This document shows positions 40,774 to 49,480 of a stretch of DNA of 64,000 nucleotides, piece by piece. The notes beneath the pieces are model-generated. The model was not told the origin of the DNA. It saw nothing but the letters and a program-made list of their open reading frames with translations, and did not search any database. Source of the stretch: CAWANP01 sp963783445 (GTDB taxonomy: Bacteria > Chloroflexota > Anaerolineae > JAAYZQ01); contig CAWANP010000020.1 in NCBI GenBank assembly GCA_963783445.1, positions 62,001-126,000 of the forward strand, written 5' to 3'. How positions within the stretch are numbered: position 1 is the stretch's first letter; every line of letters starts with the position of its first letter. Both the position numbers and the translations under genes were made by a program.

Positions 40774-42714
40774 TCAACCGAGGCCAAATACGAAGAACCA
40801 GAGAATCACGATGCCAAAGGACACGACATAGGTCAGAGGATATACCCAGTCCAGCACGTTATCAATCCGCTCTGCCAGTTCAGCCTTGTCCTGCATCTCA
40901 AACCGCCGCAGAAACACATTGTAGACGACCACAAAGGCGTTGATAATGAACATGATGACCATTACCGAGTCCAGAAAGGTCAGATAGCCCAATCGGGGAA
41001 AGTCTTCGGCCAGGCTCCAACTGAAGGCGATGAATAGCAGCAAGTTCGCACTGGCAACCTCGATCCGCCGGCCATAGTCCCGGAGGAAGAAGGTGACCCA
41101 TGATACGACAATGATCAGCAGGATGGGGACAAAGACGCGCAGGAGATAGTAGCCCAGGTGGCGCGGCGCCTCAAAACTGAAGGTGAAACGGGAGGCCGTG
41201 GGGCCGCCCCTGGTTTTTTCGCTGGTGACGTTGGTCTGAAAGTCCGTCAGGGCATACTCGTCCTCGCCGTGCTCGGGGCTGATCTCGGTAAAGTCCTCCA
41301 GGTCGACATAGTGATAGTACTCCTCGGGGTAGAGCGCGTCAACCCGGATCACAAACTGCTGGGTATCAAAAGGATACTGCCTAAAGTCGAAATCAACCTG
41401 GAAATCTGTCGTGAAGCGTTCGAAATAGCTGGCACGCCCGTCGGAAAAAACGACCAGTTCCCGGTTCTGGATCCAGCGGTTGCCCTGCTGGTTCTGCAGG
41501 CTGAAAGCAGGCCATCTCCCCCCAAACTCATCCAGAAACTGGCTGAAGGTTTCCTGAGTATAGGTCTTGAGATCGCATTGGCAGGTGTCAGGATTAAAGG
41601 CAATGGCCGGGTCGGCCCATTCCATCTGCAAGCTGGACACCGCCGTGAAAAACTCCTGCTGCGAAACCACATCGATGATCTGTTCCACGCGCACACCGAC
41701 CTGGACCTCGACGGGCTCTCGAATCACCACCCGCCCATCGGGCTCTGCCTGGCCAGCCAACACTTCAGGCGCGTTGATGCCCACCAGCAGGCGATAGTCG
41801 CCGCTGGTCACACGTTCGTCGCCGCAGCAGCTCGCGATCTCGAGCCTGTAGTTCTGGGCCGCTTCGGGAAAGGTGTACTGTAGGCTGGCCCGAGGTTCGC
41901 TGCCGCCCAGGTTTCCGACGCGGATCGGCTTGCGGGCAAAGTTCTGCAGCTCGATGACGGGCGCCAGATCCCCCGACGTCGCTTCGACAAAGGCATACAG
42001 GGTATCTCCCGGTCGAAGGCCTTGCAGCTCCACAAAAGTGGACCTCTTTTCCGGCGTGAGGGATCCAGAGACCTCCTGGACACCGGCCCCGGGCGGTGTA
42101 GCTTCGGCGTCCAACACCGCAATGGTGTCGCCGGTGGACATGGTTTCGCCATTGGGCGTTGCCCCGCCGGCCAGGACCTCTGGAACGTCCAGCCCGATCA
42201 GCAGATGGTACTCGCCAAAGGTCTGCCCTCCAGCCACTGCCAGCGCCCCGGTGACCAGCAGCCGGTAATCGCCGTCCGTTGGTATCTCGAACTCGAGGGC
42301 CGCCGTCAGCCCCCCACCGCTATCATCATCCCAGGCCAGCATGAATTCGTCGCGGACCTGGTCCAGCGCTTCCAGTGGGTCTAACCCACCGGCGACAGCC
42401 CCGTCCAGGGCAGTCTCGGCTGCCATTTCCAGAGCCTCGGGATCTGCATCCGTCTCTACCACGCCCACGACGGGGTCCAGGTTGCCTGATATGCCATCCA
42501 CTCGAACGTAGAGCGTCTGGCCCGCCTGAAGATCGGGCAGACGATACAACACAATCTCCCCAGGGTCGATCCTACCGGTCAGCTCTTGAACCGGCCCATC
42601 GCCCTGAGCCAGGGCAGGAGCCACGCCCAGGATCAAGGCCAGCCCCACAAGCAGTAGGGGAAATAGCCACTTTGAATAGAGGCCGGAGATAGAGCGGAAG
42701 TCAATTCTTTCCAT
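40774..42714 (-). CDS. Prokaryotic pentameric ligand-gated ion channel with two extra N-terminal domains
   Basis: 646 residues, intact. Signal peptide (about 15-37), then two related beta domains: 42-178 and 210-318, ending in the matching phrases GEYHLLIGLDVPEVLAG and GDYRLLVGINAPEVLAG. Residues about 330-518 are the ligand-binding beta-sandwich, with YFERFTTDFQVDFDFRQYPFD containing the canonical YPFD Cys-loop motif (without the Cys pair, as in other prokaryotic channels). M1 is 520-543 with the conserved Pro530, M2 550-570 (IEVASANLLLFIAFSWSLAE) lines the pore, M3 577-602, M4 623-645. Relatives include GLIC and ELIC; a tandem N-terminal domain is known in DeCLIC. Ligand and ion preference unknown. 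Confidence 0.92.
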   Translation of the reverse strand: MERIDFRSISGLYSKWLFPLLLVGLALILGVAPALAQGDGPVQELTGRIDPGEIVLYRLPDLQAGQTLYVRVDGISGNLDPVVGVVETDADPEALEMAAETALDGAVAGGLDPLEALDQVRDEFMLAWDDDSGGGLTAALEFEIPTDGDYRLLVTGALAVAGGQTFGEYHLLIGLDVPEVLAGGATPNGETMSTGDTIAVLDAEATPPGAGVQEVSGSLTPEKRSTFVELQGLRPGDTLYAFVEATSGDLAPVIELQNFARKPIRVGNLGGSEPRASLQYTFPEAAQNYRLEIASCCGDERVTSGDYRLLVGINAPEVLAGQAEPDGRVVIREPVEVQVGVRVEQIIDVVSQQEFFTAVSSLQMEWADPAIAFNPDTCQCDLKTYTQETFSQFLDEFGGRWPAFSLQNQQGNRWIQNRELVVFSDGRASYFERFTTDFQVDFDFRQYPFDTQQFVIRVDALYPEEYYHYVDLEDFTEISPEHGEDEYALTDFQTNVTSEKTRGGPTASRFTFSFEAPRHLGYYLLRVFVPILLIIVVSWVTFFLRDYGRRIEVASANLLLFIAFSWSLAEDFPRLGYLTFLDSVMVIMFIINAFVVVYNVFLRRFEMQDKAELAERIDNVLDWVYPLTYVVSFGIVILWFFVFGLG

Positions 42715-42900
42715 GTGCAGTCTAGACCTGTTCCCAGATGATGCTGAGACTCTCAAACGAGAGCCTTAAAATCTATCGTACCTTCTCCCAACACGAAGCG
42801 GCGAGCCCATGATACCATGAATCAGCCCACCGGGCAAAGGCTCGGTGAAGCGACAAAAACCATCCTCGAGTGCTGCCATACGGGATCCGCAGAATGCAAA

Positions 42901-42928
42901 ACGTGAGGCGTGATTTCACGCCTCACGT
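42901..42928. terminator. 13-bp perfect hairpin
   Basis: ACGTGAGGCGTGA and TCACGCCTCACGT with a 2-base centre, between the DUF1269 gene and the ion-channel gene on the minus strand. Likely ends the DUF1269 transcript. Confidence 0.6.
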
Positions 42929-42967
42929 CCTCGTGTTCTGCACTGTCAATCTACTTCCAGCTGCGGT

Positions 42968-43005
42968 AGGTTCTTCCGGTTGCCTGGAAGGGCGTGGAAG
43001 AACCT
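42968..43005. terminator. 10-bp hairpin just after DUF1269 stop
   Basis: AGGTTCTTCC pairs with GGAAGAACCT, starting 7 bp past the stop codon of the minus-strand gene. Confidence 0.5.
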
Positions 43006-43011
43006 GCTTAG

Positions 43012-43779
43012 TTAGGCTTCCTCTTTCTCGTCCTCGTCCGCCTCTGCCGCTTCCTCGATCTCAATGACCTCTTCCTCAGGGACGGAAGCGCCGACGGCAT
43101 AGACCGCGCTCTCTTCGGTGGCGATTACGGCCTCGCCCACGGTGCCGTCCTCAGTAGTGACCATGTTGCCGGCGATGAGCCCGTCTTCGGTAATGACAAG
43201 ACGGCTGGTCTGAACCTCATCCTCGCCCACGGCTACCCGTTCGGCGGCAAAGGCATCGGTGGTGCTCAACGCGGTGTAGGCGACCTCGCGTCCGGCGTCG
43301 AGCTGGGCCGAGACGTCGGCTGCAATCTCCTCGGTAAAGACGTCCGCGTCGGCCTCGGCCATCTGTTTCTCCATCTCGGCCACCCATTTGTGCTCGACGA
43401 CGGCGATAATGGCCGAGGTGCCGGGCTTGAGCCCATCGCCCACCTTTTTCAGCCGCTCGTCGGAAAAGCCTGAATCGCGCAGCTTGGCGGCCAACCCGCC
43501 GATCAGGGCGCCAACCGCGCCGGTCACCAGGGCCCCCGGACCGAGCAGGATGCCAGCGGCAGCGCCGATGGCGCCACCAGCCACGGCGCCCTTGCCACCA
43601 CCCCAGTCGCCTGTCTCCTTGATGTGGAGCTTGTTCTTTTCGTCACGGCGGATGACGGCGGCATTCTGGATGCCGATCAGGCCCGCCCACTTGGCCTCTT
43701 TCAGCTCGTGCAGGGCCTCGTCGGCGGCCTTTTCTTCGTTAAACGCAGCAATGAGCATCTGAACTGGAACATCACTCAT
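43012..43779 (-). CDS. DUF1269 family protein with glycine-zipper segment
   Basis: 255 residues, intact. The N-terminal half is a DUF1269 domain (FNEEKAADEALHELKEAK ... NAAVIRRDEKNKLHIKET), with a Gly/Ala-rich hydrophobic hairpin at about 60-100 (GGGKGAVAGGAIGAAAGILL) and LKPGTSAIIAVVEHKW after it. The C-terminal third is very acidic (Glu/Asp/Ala) and low in complexity. The family is often encoded near stress genes but has no proven function. Start ATG has GGAGG upstream. Confidence 0.85.
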   Translation of the reverse strand: MSDVPVQMLIAAFNEEKAADEALHELKEAKWAGLIGIQNAAVIRRDEKNKLHIKETGDWGGGKGAVAGGAIGAAAGILLGPGALVTGAVGALIGGLAAKLRDSGFSDERLKKVGDGLKPGTSAIIAVVEHKWVAEMEKQMAEADADVFTEEIAADVSAQLDAGREVAYTALSTTDAFAAERVAVGEDEVQTSRLVITEDGLIAGNMVTTEDGTVGEAVIATEESAVYAVGASVPEEEVIEIEEAAEADEDEKEEA

Positions 43780-44122
43780 GATAGAACCTCCCTTTGCAAT
43801 GATGATTGTTTGCTGGTTCTATTGTAGCACAAAGGCAGCAACCGCGCATCAGCCGATCGTACAGTCTTTTACCTGTACGGATGTACAGTCTTTCGTTGGA
43901 ATGCGCCTTCTGCCTCCTGGGACGGCCTCATCCCGTGTAGCGTGACTGGGCTGGGCCTCACCCCCGCTCAGAGTGGCGCTTTGACAACCAATACAAACCG
44001 TGATACGGTATCTCGGCTGGTCTGCTGCAGGCAACCCGCTGTTGCATCAATCTTAGACTACGATCCGGTCTCCTCGAACTTGACGGAAGCCGAGAGACTG
44101 AAACTCAAAAGGTGGTCCGAAC
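43780..44122. other. Divergent intergenic region
   Basis: 343 bp between the DUF1269 and DUF362 genes. A -10-like TACAAT for the minus strand lies at 43826-43821. It also holds the GTACAG repeats listed separately. No gene or RNA recognised. Confidence 0.4.
43859..43893. promoter_or_regulatory. GTACAGTCTTT direct repeats with inverted CTGTAC
   Basis: GTACAGTCTTT at 43859-43869 and again at 43883-43893 (24 bp apart), with CTGTAC at 43873-43878 between them. The arrangement looks like an operator for a dimeric regulator of the DUF1269 gene, whose start is 80 bp away. Confidence 0.4.
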
Positions 44123-45034
44123 ATGATGACATTGAAGCCACATCCTCGCACCCGGAATGCATGGCTGCGAAACGGCAAGCCCTTAGTCGCCAAGGTGCCG
44201 CACCTCAACGGCGATTCTGTACCGGCATCGGTGGGTACTGCGCTCGACTTGTTGGGTGGCCTGGATAGGACGATTCGGCCAGGCGACGAGGTGATGATCA
44301 AGCCCAACTTGAATTGTTCCTATGCCTTGCCGCTTTCCACGGACCTGGGCTTTTTGGCCGCAGCGATTGAGATCCTGCAAGACTCGGGTGCGCGGGTCAC
44401 CGTGGGCGAAATGTCCGGACGGGCCGATGGTCCCACCGAGAAGGTCATAACCAACCTGCGGGTCCTGCCCATGCTGCGCCGCTATGGCGTCAAGTTTGTC
44501 AATTTCGAGGAGGATGAGTGGCTCCCTCTCGATGTCAAAGGGCAGTACTGGGAGTCGTTTCGCGTGCCTCGCAGCATCTACGAAGCCGAAAAGCGCGTCT
44601 ACCTGGCCAACATGCGCTGTCACTCCTCGGCGCGTTTTACGGCATCCCTCAAGCTGAGTGTGGGCTGGATCGACCTGGAAGACCGGGGCTACCTGCACCA
44701 GGACCGCGATAGGGTGGAGGCCAAGGTCGCCGAATTGAACCTGGGCTGGCAGCCCAACCTCGTCCTGATCGATGGGCGGCGCAGCACCGTGGCCTGGCAT
44801 GGAAGAGGGGACTATGTCTACCCCAACATGATCCTGGCTTCGGGCGATATGGTGGCCATCGACGCCGAGGCGGTCAGGGTACTGAAGGAATACCCTGGCG
44901 ACAACAAACTGGGCATTCCGATCCAGGAAATGGACCAGCTCAGAGTGGCCCAGGATTGTGGCCTGGGGTTGATTGATGGCTACGTCGTAGAGGCCAAGGC
45001 AAATACGCGTACGGAACAGGAAGCCATATTCTAA
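44123..45034 (+). CDS. DUF362 domain protein
   Basis: 303 residues, intact. Matches the DUF362 pattern: RPGDEVMIKPNLNCSY, STDLGFLAAAIEILQDSGA, ANMRCHSSARFTASLKLSVGW, and ILASGDMVAIDAEAVRVL. In other bacteria the domain is often joined to ferredoxin domains, but here there are no CxxC clusters, so no iron-sulfur centre. Function unknown. It stands alone with AGGTGG upstream of the start. Confidence 0.8.
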   Translation: MMTLKPHPRTRNAWLRNGKPLVAKVPHLNGDSVPASVGTALDLLGGLDRTIRPGDEVMIKPNLNCSYALPLSTDLGFLAAAIEILQDSGARVTVGEMSGRADGPTEKVITNLRVLPMLRRYGVKFVNFEEDEWLPLDVKGQYWESFRVPRSIYEAEKRVYLANMRCHSSARFTASLKLSVGWIDLEDRGYLHQDRDRVEAKVAELNLGWQPNLVLIDGRRSTVAWHGRGDYVYPNMILASGDMVAIDAEAVRVLKEYPGDNKLGIPIQEMDQLRVAQDCGLGLIDGYVVEAKANTRTEQEAIF

Positions 45035-45059
45035 GACCTTGATGTCGTCAGTCCTGTAA

Positions 45060-45416
45060 CTAGATTGGCACCAGGCCCAGACTGATGCCGATCGCTTCAT
45101 CCACCTGGCTCATGGTCTGCGGGGCAAGACGACCCCAAAATCGCCCGAGACGCCGCTTATCTATGGTGCGGATCTGGTTCAGGAGTACGAGCGAATTGTG
45201 GTGCAGCCCACCCTCTGGGGCCTTGATCTCTACCTGCACGTCATAGCGCGCCCTGTCCCCCGACGTGATCGCGGCCACGATCAGCACTGGGCTGTAGTAG
45301 TTGCCGATGTCGTTCTGGATGATCACTGCTGGGCGGGCCTTTCCTTGCTCCGAGCCCACGACCGGCTCAAGGTCCACCGTCCAAACGTCGCCCCGCCGGT
45401 AGCGCTGCTGGGTCAT
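45060..45416 (-). CDS. mazF: MazF/PemK family endoribonuclease toxin
   Basis: 118 residues. Standard MazF fold: RRGDVWTVDLEPVVGSEQGK at the N-terminus, RPAVIIQND, the active-site Arg and Thr in the TSGDR region, and LLNQIRTIDKRRLG near the end. It cleaves mRNA at short sequence motifs when released from its antitoxin. Its ATG overlaps the antitoxin stop (45413-45416), the usual coupled order antitoxin then toxin. Confidence 0.92.
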   Translation of the reverse strand: MTQQRYRRGDVWTVDLEPVVGSEQGKARPAVIIQNDIGNYYSPVLIVAAITSGDRARYDVQVEIKAPEGGLHHNSLVLLNQIRTIDKRRLGRFWGRLAPQTMSQVDEAIGISLGLVPI

Positions 45417-45682
45417 GGTTGATCCTCCACTGGTTCAACCTGTTCCTGCCATACCTCCTCCTCCAGCGGGCGCCATTCTCCTGCCAGGACCTGGTCCTGC
45501 TCAGCCGAGGCCTGGTAGCCGGAGATCAAGCGCTCTCGCAGAGCCTGGCGTCGTCGCTCCTCGACGTAATATGTCACAGCTTCTGCAATGAACCGGCTGT
45601 AGCCCCGAGGCGCCGATTCTTCACGAACTGCATCCATCACTTCGGAAGGCAGCGTCAGCGTGACTTTTTCTTTCTGAGACAC
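45413..45682 (-). CDS. mazE: Ribbon-helix-helix antitoxin of the MazF module
   Basis: 89 residues. The N-terminal KVTLTLPSEVMDAVREES is a ribbon-helix-helix DNA-binding segment; YSRFIAEAVTYYVEERRRQ completes the second helix. The acidic C-terminus (EWRPLEEEVWQEQVEPVED) would block the toxin. Start is taken as GTG 45682, which has AGGGGG upstream; ATG 45703 would leave a leader of only about 9 nt from the promoter at 45720 and no ribosome site. Confidence 0.85.
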   Translation of the reverse strand: MSQKEKVTLTLPSEVMDAVREESAPRGYSRFIAEAVTYYVEERRRQALRERLISGYQASAEQDQVLAGEWRPLEEEVWQEQVEPVEDQP

Positions 45683-45704
45683 CTTACACCCCCTGTCAAC
45701 CATC

Positions 45705-45748
45705 TATTTAGCTGTGTAAACTATACAGCAAATAGGATGTATTGTCAA
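45705..45748 (-). promoter_or_regulatory. Promoter and overlapping operator of the MazEF module
   Basis: Minus strand: TTGACA (45748-45743), 17-bp spacer, TATAGT (45725-45720). An imperfect palindrome TATTTAGCTGTGTA / TATACAGCAAATA (45705-45734) covers the -10 box, as expected for autorepression by the antitoxin. Confidence 0.8.
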
Positions 45749-45979
45749 GTGTGAACGAAGTGGGTTTTGCCTTTGCTGCAATGGTGTATGCTTGAGTTCG
45801 TAGTGGACCACAGTCCGCTACCTAGAGGTACGCTCGAACTGAATAACATGCCTCCCTGCCTATCCGCGCTGTATGCGAGGAGATGATCGATGGGAGAAAA
45901 AGAGAGCCGGGATCTCGACCCCGGCCCTCTCATACGACCAGCAAGACTAGTCCATTCTCCAGAATGGACCGATCTGAAC

Positions 45980-47771
45980 CTATTCTCCCAGCCGCGCGTA
46001 CTCCTCGTCGATCAACTCCTCATCCAGCTTTTTGAACAACGGCGCCGGCTTGCGCAGCGCCTGCCCCGGCGCCAGCGCGCTCGGCTCCCAGGCGCCCACG
46101 GCCCCGCTGTGGTCGTAGGTCAGGGCCAGGTGGCTTCGGGTTTCTTCCTCATACTCGATGACGTGCTGCGTGCCAAAGAGCTGGCCGTCGTAGCCCAGGT
46201 ACTCGTGGAGCTGCTGCGCCGTATGGGGCAGGATGGGCGACAGGATCGTCTTCAGGTTGTCTATTGCTCGCAGGATGACATACACTGTCGTCGCGGCGGC
46301 GGCCTTGTCCTCCTTGATCTGGAACCAGGGAGCCTTGCGGTCCAGGTAGACATTGGCATCCCGAGCCAGGCTCATCGCCTCGGCCAGGGCGGCGCGGAAC
46401 CTGCAAGCGTCTAGCAGCTCCCCCACCGTCTGAAAGCCGTCCTCCACCTTCTTTAGCAGTGCGCGGTCGGCAGCATCCAATCCCTGTCCTGAGGCCCCCG
46501 AAGGATTCCCCGGCTCTGGTACCTGGCCGTCAAAGCGTTTGTAGGCAAAGCCCAGCATGCGGTTGACCAGGTTGCCCCAGGTCGCCACCAGTTCGTTGTT
46601 GTTCCGTTCTACGAACTCTTCCCAGGCGAACTCGGTGTCCCGCGTCTCGGGCGCGACCGCCGTCAGGTAGTAGCGCAGCGGGTCGGGATCGTACTTGCTC
46701 AGAAAATAGGGCACGTCCACCGTCCGGCCCCGGCTCTTGGAGAACTTGTCCCCGCGAAAGTTCATATACTCATTGGCTGGCACGTCGTAGGGTAGGGTCA
46801 ACTGTGCATCGTTATCTTCGCAGTACAGCCGCCCCACGGCCAGCAACTCCGCCGGCCAGATGACCGTGTGGAACGGGATGTTGTCTTTGGCGATAAAGTT
46901 GTAGATCCGCACCTCGGGATTGTACCACCATTCCTGCCAGGCGTCGGGTGTGCCCTTGTTGTGGGCCCACTCCACCGCCGCCGAAAAGTAGCCGATGACC
47001 GCCTCGAACCAGACGTAGAGGCGCTTGCCCTCGTAACCCGGCAGTGGCAGCGGCACGCCCCAATCAATATCGCGCGTGATGGGCCGGCCATGCAGGTCCT
47101 GTACATAGTTGCGCGCAAAGTTGATCACATTCGGCCGCCAGTAGTCCTTATCGTCGAGATAGTCGCCCAGCTCCTCGCTCAGCTTGGCCAGATCGAGATA
47201 GTAGTGCTCCGTCTCCCGTGTCTCCAGGAGCGTGTCTCCGCTGGCCTTGCTGCGGGGGTTGATTAGCTCGCGTCGGCTCCAGCAGCTTGCCGCAGTTGTC
47301 GCACTGGTCGCCGCGAGCATCCGGATAGCTGCAGTGGGGGCACTCGCCCTCTACGTACCGATCGGGCAGAAAGCGCCCCTCCTGCGGGCTGTAGAGCTGC
47401 TGCTGTACCTCGTTGTACAGGTAGCCGTTCTCCAGAAGCCGCAGGAAAAAGTCCTGCGAGACCCTGTGATGGTTCTCCGTATCGGTGTGGGTGAACAGGT
47501 CAAAGGTCAGGCCTATCTCCTGATAGGTGTCCAGAAAGGTCTTGTGGTAGCGCTCAAAGATCTCCTGGGGCGTGACACCCTCTTCGTCGGCGCGCACGGT
47601 GATGGGCGTGCCGTGGGTATCGGATCCAGAGACCATCAGGACGTCGTTGCCCTTCAGTCGCTGGTAGCGGGCAAAGATATCGGGCGGCAGATAGGCGCCG
47701 GCCAGGTGCCCCAGGTGTTGGACGCCGTTGGCGTAGGGCCAGGCCACGCCGAGTAGTATTTTGCGGGCCAT
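45980..47771 (-). CDS. metG: Methionyl-tRNA synthetase (one frameshift)
   Basis: About 597 residues; charges tRNA(Met). Class I motifs: NGVQHLGHLAGAYLPPD (HIGH type, residues about 14-30) and KFSKSRG (KMSKS type). A zinc-knuckle CPHCSYPDARGDQCDNC is present. The frame breaks near 47270 where one extra C separates KLLEPT from ELINPRSKASG. The C-terminal tRNA-binding helical domain is present; the optional dimerisation domain is absent. A dispersed repeat word (46482-46505) is read as PSGASGQG inside the anticodon-binding part. The start has AAGGAGA upstream and a hairpin leader (47795-47816). Confidence 0.95.
46482..46505 (+). repeat. Dispersed repeat word inside metG
   Basis: CCCTGTCCTGAGG then CCCCCGAAGGA; similar to 3897-3914 and 15510-15531, and read in frame. 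Confidence 0.4.
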
Positions 47772-47794
47772 AATCGTTCTCCTTTCAAGAAAAC

Positions 47795-47816
47795 GAGCGA
47801 GGGAGTCCCCTCGCTC
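47795..47816 (-). promoter_or_regulatory. Terminator-like hairpin in the metG leader
   Basis: GAGCGAGGG-GACT-CCCTCGCTC on the minus strand, a perfect 9-bp stem followed by GTTTTCTT, ending about 25 bp before the metG start. It could be an attenuator. Further upstream a second stem GGTTCCG / CGGAACC occurs, but the T-box sequence is not present. Confidence 0.5.
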
Positions 47817-47989
47817 TGGGTTAGAAAGTCTGAATGGGTTCCGTGCGCGCGGAACCGGACGGCAAGGGATTCAATCTGGTCTGAACATGATCTCTGTCTG
47901 GGGGAGGGCCCCCATGAAACCCTTCGCCGCCGAAACGGGGCGGGCAGTATGCAGTTGCCAGCATCTATTCCGGTAGAACATGATCTCCT

Positions 47990-48196
47990 TTACCATTTTG
48001 CTATGAGCCCATCTTGTTTCAGTTCGGACACCAAGGTGTCATGTGAGATGGTGGGTTCATCGCGGCGCTCGGCCACGAGTGCTAGGTTTTCGATATCCTC
48101 CATCAGTTCCCGAAATTCTGTAATCGGCAGGATTACGGCAGTTTTTTCGCCGCTCGGGTCCGTGACATATTGGAGTTTGAGCTCCTTCAGGTTCAG
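47990..48196 (-). CDS. Phd/YefM-type antitoxin-like protein, no toxin found
   Basis: About 68 residues, too short and start-poor to be noticed easily. Translation reads LKELKLQYVTDPSGEKTAVI, then LPITEFRELMEDIENL and AERRDEPTISHDTLVSELKQ, the typical Phd/YefM or RelB-like antitoxin sequence. No ATG or GTG starts this frame; the best candidate is CTG 48196, followed by NLKEL. A frameshift or a rare start is possible. The 37-codon frame after it (ATG at 47980) does not resemble RelE, so the toxin may be lost. Confidence 0.6.
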   Translation of the reverse strand: MNLKELKLQYVTDPSGEKTAVILPITEFRELMEDIENLALVAERRDEPTISHDTLVSELKQDGLIAKW

Positions 48197-48314
48197 CGCT
48201 GCCCAGTTCCTCTCTCTGCGGACTTGCCGCTGGACAACGCCATTCTACCACAGTTCAACAAAGAGCGCAAGTGACTATCGCTGCGCTCGTGCGGACGAAT
48301 GCTTGGTCAAAATC

Positions 48315-48361
48315 ACTACTCCTCTTTCTCTGTGCCCTCAGCGCCTCCGTGGTGAAATAGA
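48315..48361. repeat. Dispersed CTCTGTGCCCTCAGCGCCTCCGTGGTGAAAT-type element
   Basis: TTTCTCTGTGCCCTCAGCG followed by CCTCCGTGGTGAAATAG. Words of this type recur in intergenic DNA of many bacteria. One copy here, upstream of the CPBP gene promoter. Confidence 0.45.
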
Positions 48362-48399
48362 AACCAGCACCAGAAGCAAGTGGCAGCTGGCGCCGCCCA

Positions 48400-48428
48400 T
48401 TGCCAATGCCCGCAAAAGGTGGTATAAT
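48400..48428 (+). promoter_or_regulatory. Sigma-70-like promoter of the CPBP protease gene
   Basis: TTGCCA (48400-48405), 17-bp spacer, TATAAT (48423-48428); the ATG lies 19 bp after the -10 box, giving a very short leader with GAGGAG. Confidence 0.7.
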
Positions 48429-48446
48429 CCGCGCCGAGGAGACGAT

Positions 48447-49472
48447 ATGGAAATTCTGCTACTCACCTTGCCCTTGCTCGTGCCCATCGTCTGGGCCAAT
48501 TTCAGCGAGCGACACCGGCTGTCGCCCTATGTGACCGGCAACCAGCAGCGGGACCGCGCCGTCGACCTGTTGCTGCGCTACGGGCCCTACGCGCTGCTGG
48601 GGGTCATCAACCTGGCGATCCTGGCTTTCGTGGGCCTGGCCCTGCTCAACCAGGTGGCCACGATGCTGGCGCCTGAGAGCATGCCCCCTCAGGCCCAGGC
48701 CGCCAACTGGTGGGCCGTGGCCGTCGTCGCCCTGCTGACCGCACTCCTGGCCTGCCTGCCCCTGATCCTGGCCGTGCGGCGCTGGCTGGCCCGCTGGCTG
48801 CCCATCAACCCCGATTCTGTGGTCCACACCACGGCCCTGGCCTTTGCCGTCTACCAGATCGGCCTGAGCCTGGGCCAGATGGCCGTCATCGGCGACTTGG
48901 AAAACCTGGTCGCGACCGAATTCGCCCTGACGATGTGGGATATCCTGCTGACTGGCCTGCCCCTCGTCCTTGTCGGCCTGGCCGGTGTGGGCCTCATGAT
49001 CCGGCGCGACGGGCGGCTCACCCTGGATCGCCTGGGCCTTCTCCGCCCGACTTGGATGCAACTGCTCCTGGCCGCTGGCGTCACGGTCCTGTTGCTGGGC
49101 TTCGACTGGGGTGTGAACCTGGCCTGGGAGCAGATCGACCCGGAGGGCTACCACCTGATAGAGCGGGTGACCGAAAATCTCTTTGGTGGCCTGATGACGG
49201 TCGGTGGGGCCATCGTCCTGGGCTTGTCGGCCGGCATCAGCGAAGAGCTGCTGTTCCGGGGCGCGCTCCAGCCCCGCTTGGGGCTCTTGCTAGCGACCAT
49301 CCTCTTTGCCATCGGCCATCTGCAGTACGGGCTCACGATAGCCACCCTTGAGGTCTTTATCATCGGCCTGGTGCTGGGACTGATACGCAACCGGACCCAC
49401 ACGACCATCTGCATCCTGATCCACGCTGGCTACAATTCCACGGGGGTACTTTTGGGGCTGCTACAGCCCTGA
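48447..49472 (+). CDS. CPBP family intramembrane glutamic protease
   Basis: 341 residues from ATG 48447, with about eight membrane helices. The CPBP/Rce1 motifs are SEELLFRGALQPRLG (catalytic Glu pair), ILFAIGHLQYG (His) and ICILIHAGYNST (His/Asn). Related proteins process prenylated peptides, bacteriocins or anti-sigma factors inside the membrane; the target here is unknown. The frame is open far upstream (to 47949), but the promoter and GAGGAG site fix the start. The YprB-like gene begins 8 bp after the stop, so the two form an operon. Confidence 0.88.
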   Translation: MEILLLTLPLLVPIVWANFSERHRLSPYVTGNQQRDRAVDLLLRYGPYALLGVINLAILAFVGLALLNQVATMLAPESMPPQAQAANWWAVAVVALLTALLACLPLILAVRRWLARWLPINPDSVVHTTALAFAVYQIGLSLGQMAVIGDLENLVATEFALTMWDILLTGLPLVLVGLAGVGLMIRRDGRLTLDRLGLLRPTWMQLLLAAGVTVLLLGFDWGVNLAWEQIDPEGYHLIERVTENLFGGLMTVGGAIVLGLSAGISEELLFRGALQPRLGLLLATILFAIGHLQYGLTIATLEVFIIGLVLGLIRNRTHTTICILIHAGYNSTGVLLGLLQP

Positions 49473-49480
49473 GCAGGCAT

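Noticed and set aside
47772..47990. T-box riboswitch upstream of metG
   Set aside because: No TGGNACCGCG sequence or specifier-loop features on the minus strand; only hairpins are seen.
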